DNA from: CAZFYZ01 sp964523735
GTDB taxonomy: Bacteria > Armatimonadota > UBA5829
Assembly: GCA_964523735.1 (NCBI GenBank)
Contig: CAZFYZ010000171.1
Location: forward strand, 1-6,568
Direction of reading: 5' to 3'
DNA length: 6,568 nt
Shown: one piece after another, positions 1 through 5,258 of the stretch
Position numbering within the stretch: position 1 is the first letter of the stretch
How the letters are laid out: every line of letters begins with the position of its first letter
Notes under the pieces: model-generated
Told to the model about the DNA's origin: nothing
Database searches by the model: none
The model's input: the letters and a program-made list of their open reading frames with translations, nothing else
Position numbers and translations under genes: made by a program

Positions 1-26
1 GAACTGGAAGGCTGCACCCAAACTCG

Positions 27-53
27 AATTTACACACTCAGGTTGACACTAGC
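27..53. mobile_element. Possible terminal inverted repeat of an insertion sequence (IS256-like)
   Basis: Read on the minus strand, this stretch contains GTGTCAA and then GTGTGTAAATT. That layout resembles, from memory, the terminal repeats of IS256 (mutator-type) elements. A short open frame on the plus strand ends at 44-46, inside the repeat, as a transposase C-terminus sometimes does. Only about 50 bases lie to the left, so neither the transposase nor the other end can be seen. If the reading is right, the element extends left of the window and ends near position 53. This is a pattern match only. Confidence 0.28.
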
Positions 54-56
54 TGG

Positions 57-71
57 CTCACGATTCGTGAG
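57..71. repeat. Perfect 15-bp palindrome
   Basis: CTCACGA and TCGTGAG are exact reverse complements around a single central T. The palindrome begins eight bases after a TTGACA hexamer at 43-48, but no matching -10 box follows at normal spacing. It could be an operator-like site, a hairpin or part of a mobile-element flank. Nothing in the sequence decides between these. Confidence 0.5.
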
Positions 72-78
72 TACGCGC

Positions 79-161
79 AGTGACCGGGCTCCTCCTGAGC
101 CTGCTGAGAGCCCGGCCGGGCCTTACTGCTCGGACCAGTTCGATAAGGAGATCGGACACTA
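79..161. repeat. Short dispersed palindromic element, left copy
   Basis: This copy shares two blocks with 6305-6372 in the same orientation: 84-103 matches 6313-6332 at 18 of 20 bases, and 142-161 matches 6351-6370 at 19 of 20. Its ends are imperfect inverted repeats (AGTGACCGG at 79-87 against CGGACACT near 153-160). Inside, CCGGGCTC (84-91) pairs perfectly with GAGCCCGG (108-115) around a 16-base loop, and GCCCGGCCGGGC at 110-121 is self-complementary. It lies just downstream of the secreted-protein gene and supplies that gene's TAG stop at 159-161. It may work as a transcript-end hairpin or be a MITE/REP-like element. No T-run follows the stem, so a classical intrinsic terminator is not supported. 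Confidence 0.65.
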
Positions 162-869
162 ATCGATCAGGTAGACCCAACTGAAATTGTTGATCGTGCG
201 TGCGGACGCGGTGTTGTTATTTATCTTTATGTAGAACGTGTCACTCATGACAGGCATGCTGAATACGCACGTGTTGCTTGAGTGCCTGAAGTTCGCGTCG
301 TCGGTTATGCTGCTGGTGGATACCGCGAAGTCGGCGGTCCCGACCGACAGGTATGACGCTGCCGGAGTGCGAAAATACGGATGGACCACAAGGTCCGGAT
401 CGGCGGTGTTGGCCCCTATCACAACACGTATCTCGCGATAGCCGGCGCAGGAGATATAGTCCGATTGGAGAGAACCGCCCGCTGGTATGCTTACGCTCGT
501 ACTAAAGAGCTGGACCAGGGTCGAGTTTACCAGAGGCTTAACGGAGTTGTTGGCGCCGCTGATGCCGACATTCCATGTGCCGGACTGCTGTGCCTGCACC
601 GTATTGCCAGAGGGACTGATCTTAACCGAGTTGACGGTCCCATCGATCTTCACGATGTTCTGCGTGGAGTCTACCTTGACCGTGTTAGCCGAAGGATCGA
701 CCTTGATAGTGTTGCCGGTGGGGTCCACCTTGACCGTATTGTCCGTTGGATCGACTTTGACAGTCGGGGTATTCTCAACAGTCGTGGGTGTCGTGCGAGG
801 CGCGGCCATGGCAGGCCATACGATCACGAGTGCAAGCAGTGCGCAAATAACGAAGCAAGTATACTTCAT
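159..869 (-). CDS. Secreted protein with six tandem 9-residue repeats, function unknown
   Basis: The product is a 236-residue exported protein of unknown function. The ATG at 869 is chosen over an upstream in-frame start at 935 because a strong ribosome binding site (GGGAGG, 5 bases away) precedes it and because it begins a textbook Sec signal peptide: Lys2, hydrophobic core about 6-18, and likely cleavage after Ala-Met-Ala (20-22). No lipobox is seen. Residues 36-89 are six 9-residue repeats, roughly [T/I/S]-[V/I]-K-[V/I]-[D/S]-x-x-x-N, followed by a diverged Gln/Gly/Asn-rich stretch to about 115. Residues 116-236 look like an all-beta domain with two cysteines (141 and 201) that could form a disulfide after export. 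The alternating hydrophobic pattern suggests stacked beta strands. A surface or extracellular structural role is inferred. The TAG stop lies within a dispersed repeat, so the C-terminus may have been altered by its insertion. Confidence 0.82.
   Translation of the reverse strand: MKYTCFVICALLALVIVWPAMAAPRTTPTTVENTPTVKVDPTDNTVKVDPTGNTIKVDPSANTVKVDSTQNIVKIDGTVNSVKISPSGNTVQAQQSGTWNVGISGANNSVKPLVNSTLVQLFSTSVSIPAGGSLQSDYISCAGYREIRVVIGANTADPDLVVHPYFRTPAASYLSVGTADFAVSTSSITDDANFRHSSNTCVFSMPVMSDTFYIKINNNTASARTINNFSWVYLID
603..764 (-). repeat. Six tandem 27-bp units inside the secreted-protein gene
   Basis: Six in-frame units of 27 bp encode residues 36-89 of the secreted protein. The first units are closest (TVKVDPTDN, TVKVDPTGN, TIKVDPSAN). 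Later units drift (IVKIDGTVN, SVKISPSGN), mostly keeping the Lys at position 3 and the Asn at position 9. The DNA differs at many third codon positions while the protein pattern holds, so the array is old and kept by selection rather than freshly amplified. Confidence 0.85.
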
Positions 870-873
870 AGCG

Positions 874-880
874 ACCTCCC
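874..880 (-). promoter_or_regulatory. Strong ribosome binding site of the secreted-protein gene
   Basis: On the minus strand GGGAGGT ends four bases before the ATG at 869. It decides the start: the longer in-frame reading back to 935 has no comparable site, and it would put 22 polar residues ahead of the signal peptide. Confidence 0.75.
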
Positions 881-985
881 CAATGTTTGTACGCAGTCGA
901 GGCCGCGCGCCCGGAGTATCCTCAAGCAGGCACACCGCTGACGACTAAGAGCTCTGCACAACCCGCGGTCGACAGGCTCTACTCT

Positions 986-1016
986 ATTATGCCAGATCGC
1001 CAGGCAAATAGGCCAA
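986..1016 (-). promoter_or_regulatory. Weak promoter candidate for the secreted-protein gene
   Basis: On the minus strand, CATAAT (986-991, 5 of 6 to the -10 consensus) lies 19 bases after TTGGCC (1011-1016, 4 of 6 to the -35 consensus). Transcription would start near 979 and give a leader of about 110 bases. The spacing is long and the -35 box weak, so this is only the best visible candidate. Confidence 0.22.
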
Positions 1017-1111
1017 GATCGCCAGAATAATTCGTTGTCAGGCGGGTGTGCAGCGCAACTCCACTGCGCCAGGGCGGGGGTTGTGATCCGAGGTGATCGA
1101 TCTTGGTCAGG

Positions 1112-1290
1112 TCGTTGTTTCGGGATTTGAGGAGCGCTGTGAACGTCGGTCTGTGACCAAAAGCCTCTATCTCGCTCCGGAAATCCCGGAACGTGCTCGC
1201 GTGCGGTGGTTTCGGCATTTCCGGGTTGGGGACCTAGCTTGGTGTCGATACCAGCGTCAGCATCCCAACCCTCAAATACCGAAACAACGG
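1112..1290. repeat. Cluster of four related motif copies in alternating orientation
   Basis: Four copies of one motif with core TTTCGGNATTT occur here: plus at 1112-1132, minus at 1171-1196, plus at 1205-1231 and minus at 1263-1290. The outer pair are inverted copies matching at 19 of 21 bases. The third and fourth copies share TTTCGG, ATTT and GGGTTGGG as an inverted pair. The second copy is the most diverged (TTCCGGGATTTCC). The cluster begins directly after the membrane-protein stop codon. It looks like a short repeat family built from nested inverted copies, either a MITE-like remnant or a structured 3' untranslated region. Confidence 0.65.
1205..1286 (-). repeat. Long imperfect hairpin downstream of the membrane-protein gene
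   Basis: The third and fourth motif copies (1205-1231 and 1263-1286) can pair over more than 20 positions with a few mismatches. Inside the loop GCTTGGT (1237-1243) can pair with ACCAGC (1249-1254) with one bulge, which extends the structure. In the membrane-protein mRNA it would form within about 10 bases of the stop codon. No T-run follows, so it could protect the mRNA 3' end rather than terminate it; this is inference. Confidence 0.45.
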
Positions 1291-1292
1291 AA

Positions 1293-2876
1293 TCAGTCCC
1301 TACCGTCGCTGGAGTTCCTGTTGCCTTTGTTGTTCGCTTCGTCCAGCAGCTTGTCCAGCCACGCATCGCGGGGTTCACCGTGGTGGAGCCAGTGAGCGAC
1401 CGTTACCCAGAGTAGCTCCCCTTGGCTGATTCCGTCGGTCAAGACTTCATTGGCGGAGGCCACGGGGTCGAATGGGCGGCCTTTTCCCTTAGCTACGATC
1501 AATGGGGCAGGTGCGTCCTCTCCGTCCTTGGCAACCTGCCACGTTCCTTTGGACTCGTGCCTTGCCACCTCGCCGGAGTAGGCGGCCAGCTCTTTCAGCA
1601 CGTCGTCGGAGCACCACTCATCGTAAGGTGCGTTGGAGTCATACTTGGACTGCAGGAATGCGTCGACTATCTTGAGGCTATCGAGGCTGCAGTCCAGCTT
1701 GCCTGCCTCAGTGCTGAGCCTGGTCTTCAGGTTATCAACGATGGACGGAACTGATGTCATAAACCCCTCGGGATCAGGAGTGTGAATCTCGTGGATATCC
1801 ATGAAGACATATTCGCCGTCGGCGTTGGGGTCGGGCATCTTCAATATGTCGAAGTCCGGTGTAGGCCGCTGACGGTAGTCGTGCTCTCCGGGCTTCCAGT
1901 CCGACTTTGGATCGACGAAGTATTGCCGTCCTAGATGGTCCTTAACTGCTTCCGCCTTCCGCCGGCCTTCATCAGTCATCATCTCCTCCGCGGTTGGGGT
2001 TACCAGAAGCAATGCTCCGCCGCCGGGTAATTCCTCCACTCTGTGGCAGGGAGCGGACAGCACCTTGTCTTTACCGAACATGTCCACATACTGCTTGTCA
2101 AAGATGGTCATCCACCTGATACCGTGCAGAGACCTGAATATGGTAGGCCAGAGGGGATACTGTTGCGATGGCGGATCCTCGACGCCCTGCAGCCACATGA
2201 TGGCATACGTGCCTTTCAGAAGCACGAACATCTCTTTGATCAGGCTGATGAGCCGCGCCGTGTCTTCCTGACTTTGTATCCTGTCTTCCGCCAGCATCAT
2301 CCAGACATTTGGCGGTGTCATGTAGTCCTTCCGGCCTCCGAAGTAGGTGTGTACGTCCCAGAAGACATATAGCTCGCCCCATTCTTTGGGCCGATCCGTT
2401 TGCATGCTGAAGCCACAGATGGCGTCCTCACGCCACTTCGTGAGCATGGCTTCGATATCGGCCAGATCGAACTTCACTTTCCCGGGCTTGTCTGCAGGCT
2501 GCCATTTCTTGCCCGTGTATGGGGGGCCATACTTCTGAAGCAGAGCCAGGAATCCTCTAGCGTACTTTTCGCCTCGAATATCATCTACTATGTACAGATG
2601 GAGGTGGTAGTAGCGCCAGTCGGGTTGCGGGGCTGTTCCCTCAGCAGCGGGCTTCCGTTTTCTGCGGGTTACGGTTGGGCGTGCATAGTCTTCCCTCTGG
2701 TGCTGCTTGCGGACCCAGTGCAGCATAGCCAAAACTATGGCGATCACAGCAATCAGCGATGCCCACTTCGGAATGCCATATGCTGCCAAAGTTGATGTTA
2801 TGGTTGGGCGCAGCCAGAAAAGCAGCAGAAGCACTGCGGCCAGAACCGCGTCTCTGATCTCCGTTTTCATGCGCAT
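1293..2876 (-). CDS. Membrane-anchored protein of unknown function (possible Imm52-like cytoplasmic domain)
   Basis: This 527-residue protein was not recognised with confidence. The start at 2876 is supported by AAGGA six bases upstream; an ATG two codons later is less well spaced. Two hydrophobic segments lie at the N-terminus, about residues 10-30 (interrupted by Arg23-Pro24) and 38-55. A strongly basic stretch follows (56-76, including RRKRK), which by the positive-inside rule puts the remaining 450 residues in the cytoplasm. Residues about 85-330 are rich in Trp, Tyr and Phe. The part around 250-320 (FDKQYVDMFGKDKVLSAP, then an acidic turn, then a hydrophobic strand) resembles, from memory, proteins of the Imm52/DUF3396 type. 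Residues about 394-495 look like a second module, with helix AYSGEVAR (432-439) and a following GTWQV strand. No toxin gene is adjacent, so an immunity role is not supported. It lies 146 bases downstream of dinG. Confidence 0.85.
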   Translation of the reverse strand: MRMKTEIRDAVLAAVLLLLFWLRPTITSTLAAYGIPKWASLIAVIAIVLAMLHWVRKQHQREDYARPTVTRRKRKPAAEGTAPQPDWRYYHLHLYIVDDIRGEKYARGFLALLQKYGPPYTGKKWQPADKPGKVKFDLADIEAMLTKWREDAICGFSMQTDRPKEWGELYVFWDVHTYFGGRKDYMTPPNVWMMLAEDRIQSQEDTARLISLIKEMFVLLKGTYAIMWLQGVEDPPSQQYPLWPTIFRSLHGIRWMTIFDKQYVDMFGKDKVLSAPCHRVEELPGGGALLLVTPTAEEMMTDEGRRKAEAVKDHLGRQYFVDPKSDWKPGEHDYRQRPTPDFDILKMPDPNADGEYVFMDIHEIHTPDPEGFMTSVPSIVDNLKTRLSTEAGKLDCSLDSLKIVDAFLQSKYDSNAPYDEWCSDDVLKELAAYSGEVARHESKGTWQVAKDGEDAPAPLIVAKGKGRPFDPVASANEVLTDGISQGELLWVTVAHWLHHGEPRDAWLDKLLDEANNKGNRNSSDGRD

Positions 2877-2882
2877 AGTTCG

Positions 2883-2887
2883 TCCTT
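2883..2887 (-). promoter_or_regulatory. Ribosome binding site of the membrane-protein gene
   Basis: AAGGA on the minus strand stands six bases before the ATG at 2876. This favours that start over the second ATG two codons downstream, which would be 12 bases away. Confidence 0.65.
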
Positions 2888-2924
2888 GATGGTCAGGGAC
2901 ATGCTACCCCGACGCGAGTTCCGT

Positions 2925-3018
2925 GGGCAGGCTGCCCGCTTCTACCGGATGCTAGGTGCGATACTCCGGGACTGGGGCAACATGCCCCGAGAACGCAGGA
3001 CGGAGATCAATGCCTCCG
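2925..3018. repeat. Four consecutive small hairpins between dinG and the membrane-protein gene
   Basis: Four perfect short stems follow one another: GGGCA/TGCCC (2925-2937, loop 3), CCGGA/TCCGG (2945-2969, loop 15), GGGGCA/TGCCCC (2974-2988, loop 3) and CGGAG/CTCCG (3001-3018, loop 8). They fill most of the 146-bp gap after the dinG stop. None is followed by a T-run, so an intrinsic dinG terminator is not evident. They may be palindromic repeat units or a structured spacer in a dinG read-through transcript. Confidence 0.45.
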
Positions 3019-3022
3019 CCTA

Positions 3023-5041
3023 TCACATTCCAGCTCTCCTGGGTTTCTCCTCCTGCTGTGGCACGTTGACACCCCACTTCTCCACATCCACCACCTCTTC
3101 CACTCCCAGAAACTCCCGTATCCTCTCGACCTTCTTGGTCCCGGGGCAGTGGGGGAGGTAGCGGAGGAACTCGCGGCCGTAGTACTTGTGGTGGATGCGG
3201 GAGTCGAGTATTGCGACGACGCCGCAGTCGGTCTTGGTGCGGATCAGGCGGCCGAAGCCTTGCTTGAGCTTGATCTGCGCCTGCGGGATGGCGTATTCCG
3301 CGAACCAGTTGCCGCCCTCGGCCTCGATCTGTGCGCAGCGGGCCTTGTTGGTGGGGGTGTCGGGGACCGAGAATGGCAGCTTGTCTATGATCACGCACGA
3401 CAGCCGCTCGCCCTTCACATCGACCCCCTCCCAGAAGCTGTGAACGCCCATCAGGCAGGTCGATTCGTCCTCGCGGAACTCCTTGATGAGCCGCTCGTTG
3501 GACATCTCGCCTTGCCTCAACAATCTGAACGGGAGCCGGTCCTGAAGCCGGTTGAAGACCTCGTTGAGCATCCTGTAGCTCGTGAACAGGAGAAACGCCC
3601 GCCCTCCCGCTGCGATCAGAATCTCCCTGATCCGATCTGATACGGCATCTGCGTATTCGGTCTTTTCCGACGGCTGGTCGAGGTCGTCGGGCACATATAA
3701 GAGCGCCTGATGCTTGAAGTCGAAGGGCGAGCCAAGGATAAGCTCGTTGGAGTCCGGCGCGCCGAGCCGGCTCTTGAGATAGCAGAAAGTGCCGGAGTTC
3801 GAGAGCGTCGCCGAGGTGCAGATGATCGAGTCAATCGAGTTCCACAGCGCGTCGCGCAGCAAGTCGGCAACGCACACAGGCGACCAGTGTAGATTGCATT
3901 TCACGAAGCGTGATCCCGACGGCCTCTCAGCCCACCTGAAGTAGTTCGCGTTGACTTCGAAAAAGATATCCCTAAGCTCGCCCGCCATCCGCCCGACCAT
4001 GTTGCGGTAGCCCTGAATCCGCTCCTTGAACTCCTTGTCGCCTGCCGTGTCGATCGCGCCGAGCTGGGTGTTGAGGCTGTCGAGCTGGATCACGAGGTCG
4101 TTCGCGAGCTTCTCCACATGCTGCTTGTCGGCAACCTGGTAGAGGTCGTCGAAGTAGAACTCCTGCTTGCGGATCTCGTGGAACCGGTCGAACAGCACAT
4201 CATTGGTGCTCTGGATCATCTGGAACTCGCCCGCGGGTATGTCGAGGTCACGCCGCTTCTTGAGCCTGTTCAGCAGCGACGTCACTCGATAGTTGGAGAA
4301 CTCCACCCCAAACGTATCCGACGCGACATCCTCCAGGTGGTGCGCCTCGTCGAAGATCACCGCACCATAGTTGGGGATGATTGCGGCCTTGGGGTCCATC
4401 ATCCGTATCGCCAGGTCGCTGAAGAAGAGCGAGTGGTTCACCACGATCACATCCGCCGCCGCCGCTCGCTTGCGCATCTTGTAGTAGAAGCATCGCTCGG
4501 CCTGATACGGGCACTCCTGATGCCGGCAGGTGTCGGGGTTGCAGCAGACCTCGTGCCAGTCCTGGAACGCAAAGTCCAGCTCGCCGATGTCGCCGGTCTC
4601 GGTCTCCTTGGCCCACTCCTTGAGCCGGTCGAAGTCCTTGTGGCCCTGGTAGTAGATCAGCGCCGACGCGTGGTCCAGCTCCTGCAGGCACAGGAAGTTG
4701 CCCCGGCCTTTCATTAGCACCGCGCTGAATGGGTGATCGTCCATCACCCGCTGCATCAGGGGGATGTCTTTGTTGACGAGCTGGCCCTGGAGGTTGATGG
4801 TGTGGGTCGAGACAACCACCGGTCGCTTCTCTCCGGTCGCGAACAGCGCAGCGGGGGTTAGATAGGCGACCGTCTTGCCGACCCCGGTCCCAGCCTCGAC
4901 CAGCAGATGATCCTTGCGAGCGAGCGCGTCGGCGACAGCCTCGGCCATATCGACCTGCTGCTCGCGATGCTCATACCCATCGCACAGCGTGGCGAACTTC
5001 CCCTCCGGCCCCAGCAGGTCTCTGATATCCTCGATCATCAC
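3023..5041 (-). CDS. dinG: DinG-family Fe-S ATP-dependent DNA helicase (XPD-like)
   Basis: This 672-residue superfamily 2 helicase is of the DinG/YoaA/XPD group, which unwinds DNA 5' to 3' and can remove R-loops and D-loops. Visible motifs in order: a Q-like HREQQ (25-29), Walker A AGTGVGKT (50-57), STHT (78-81), the first Fe-S cysteine C118 after GRGNFL, then C172, C177 and C184 of the cluster domain followed by NHSLFF (202-207), the DEAH box (231-234), FWEGVD near 536-541, and motif VI QGFGRLIR (594-601). All four expected cluster cysteines are present, with an extra Cys166-Cys167 pair just before them. Length is close to E. coli DinG, and the N-terminal exonuclease domain of Bacillus-type DinG is absent. 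The reading frame starts at GTG (5041) or at the next codon, ATG (5038). No ribosome binding site precedes either, but a strong promoter lies directly upstream. No other repair gene is adjacent. Confidence 0.95.
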   Translation of the reverse strand: MMIEDIRDLLGPEGKFATLCDGYEHREQQVDMAEAVADALARKDHLLVEAGTGVGKTVAYLTPAALFATGEKRPVVVSTHTINLQGQLVNKDIPLMQRVMDDHPFSAVLMKGRGNFLCLQELDHASALIYYQGHKDFDRLKEWAKETETGDIGELDFAFQDWHEVCCNPDTCRHQECPYQAERCFYYKMRKRAAAADVIVVNHSLFFSDLAIRMMDPKAAIIPNYGAVIFDEAHHLEDVASDTFGVEFSNYRVTSLLNRLKKRRDLDIPAGEFQMIQSTNDVLFDRFHEIRKQEFYFDDLYQVADKQHVEKLANDLVIQLDSLNTQLGAIDTAGDKEFKERIQGYRNMVGRMAGELRDIFFEVNANYFRWAERPSGSRFVKCNLHWSPVCVADLLRDALWNSIDSIICTSATLSNSGTFCYLKSRLGAPDSNELILGSPFDFKHQALLYVPDDLDQPSEKTEYADAVSDRIREILIAAGGRAFLLFTSYRMLNEVFNRLQDRLPFRLLRQGEMSNERLIKEFREDESTCLMGVHSFWEGVDVKGERLSCVIIDKLPFSVPDTPTNKARCAQIEAEGGNWFAEYAIPQAQIKLKQGFGRLIRTKTDCGVVAILDSRIHHKYYGREFLRYLPHCPGTKKVERIREFLGVEEVVDVEKWGVNVPQQEEKPRRAGM

Positions 5042-5077
5042 GAGCGAATTCTAATCGAACAGGCATTCGGGAGTCAA
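5042..5077 (-). promoter_or_regulatory. Near-consensus sigma-70 promoter predicting a leaderless dinG mRNA
   Basis: On the minus strand TTGACT (5072-5077, 5 of 6 to consensus) and TAGAAT (5048-5053, 5 of 6) are separated by 18 bases. Only six bases lie between the -10 box and the GTG start codon, so the expected first transcribed base is at or within a base or two of the start codon. The absence of a Shine-Dalgarno sequence agrees with a leaderless transcript. No LexA-type box was recognised here. Confidence 0.65.
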
Positions 5078-5115
5078 GGAGGGGCACGGCGTGTGGCAGC
5101 TCACTCTTACCCACG

Positions 5116-5202
5116 GTCATTTCGAACGCAGTGAGAAATCTGCTTTTCGGCATTTGCCAGAAGCTCCGCAAAAAACAGCTTTCTCGCCCTGCTCGAAATG
5201 AC
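5116..5202. repeat. 87-bp imperfect inverted repeat (dispersed palindrome type)
   Basis: The left arm (5116-5142) and right arm (5176-5202) are reverse complements at 21 of 27 positions, with perfect outer ten bases (GTCATTTCGA) and a shared inner GAGAAA. A small palindrome GGCATTTGCC (5149-5158) sits in the centre. From memory, the outer motif belongs to a repeat type scattered between genes in many environmental bacteria. It lies between cheB and dinG, upstream of the dinG promoter. It may be a non-autonomous mobile element or a hairpin marking the end of the cheB transcript. Confidence 0.75.
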
Positions 5203-5209
5203 AACTCCG

Positions 5210-5240
5210 GAAGACTGAGCTGTTACCACGGCGGGTCTTC
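5210..5240 (-). terminator. Weak stem downstream of cheB, doubtful terminator
   Basis: GAAGAC (5210-5215) and GTCTTC (5235-5240) can pair around a 19-base GC-rich loop, 18 bases after the cheB stop codon. There is no T-run directly after it on the minus strand; the nearest one (TTTTTT, about 5170-5175) lies inside the neighbouring inverted repeat. Termination may depend on the larger palindrome or on Rho instead. Confidence 0.2.
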
Positions 5241-5258
5241 ACGCGGGGTGGCCAAGGC

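Larger units (their letters stand above)
870..1292. other. 423-bp noncoding gap between the secreted-protein and membrane-protein genes
   Basis: No gene is supported here. Minus-strand frames can be read through it (866-1378 and 979-1218), but they run through the repeat cluster and show no protein-like composition. The left part holds the leader and a weak promoter candidate for the secreted-protein gene. A small stem (GCGCA 1053-1057 with TGCGC 1065-1069) sits in the middle. The right part, 1112-1290, is the alternating repeat cluster that starts three bases after the membrane-protein stop codon. Confidence 0.7.

Noticed and set aside
43..48. Perfect TTGACA hexamer considered as a plus-strand promoter
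   Set aside because: No -10-like hexamer lies 16-19 bases downstream, and no plus-strand gene follows.
603..764. Regular 27-bp repeats considered as a CRISPR array
   Set aside because: The units are contiguous with no spacers and encode an in-frame 9-residue protein repeat.
381..941. Plus-strand open frame of 186 codons opposite the secreted-protein gene
   Set aside because: It is antisense to a gene with a signal peptide, strong ribosome binding site and periodic repeats. Its translation is Arg/Asp-rich with a repeat that simply mirrors the 27-bp units.
979..1218. Minus-strand open frame of 79 codons in the 423-bp gap
   Set aside because: It is partly made of repeat motif copies and has no supporting start signal, so it is more likely a chance frame in repeat DNA.
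866..1378. Minus-strand open frame of 170 codons spanning the gap and the end of the membrane-protein gene
   Set aside because: It overlaps the true gene in another frame, runs through the alternating repeat cluster and has no ribosome binding site or protein-like hydrophobic pattern.
1293..2876. Membrane protein considered as an immunity partner in a toxin system
   Set aside because: The resemblance to Imm52-type proteins is weak and from memory, and no toxin or secretion gene is in the window.
2886..3161. Plus-strand open frame of 91 codons across the dinG-membrane protein gap
   Set aside because: It crosses the hairpin run and enters dinG antisense, with no ribosome binding site or recognisable domain.
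3149..3640. Plus-strand open frame of 163 codons opposite the dinG 3' end
   Set aside because: It lies wholly antisense to conserved helicase motifs, and its composition reflects codon bias on the other strand.
4118..4717. Plus-strand open frame of 199 codons inside dinG
   Set aside because: Its translation is a Val/Leu/Glu/Arg-rich shadow of the helicase Fe-S and DEAH region, with no recognisable domain or start signal.
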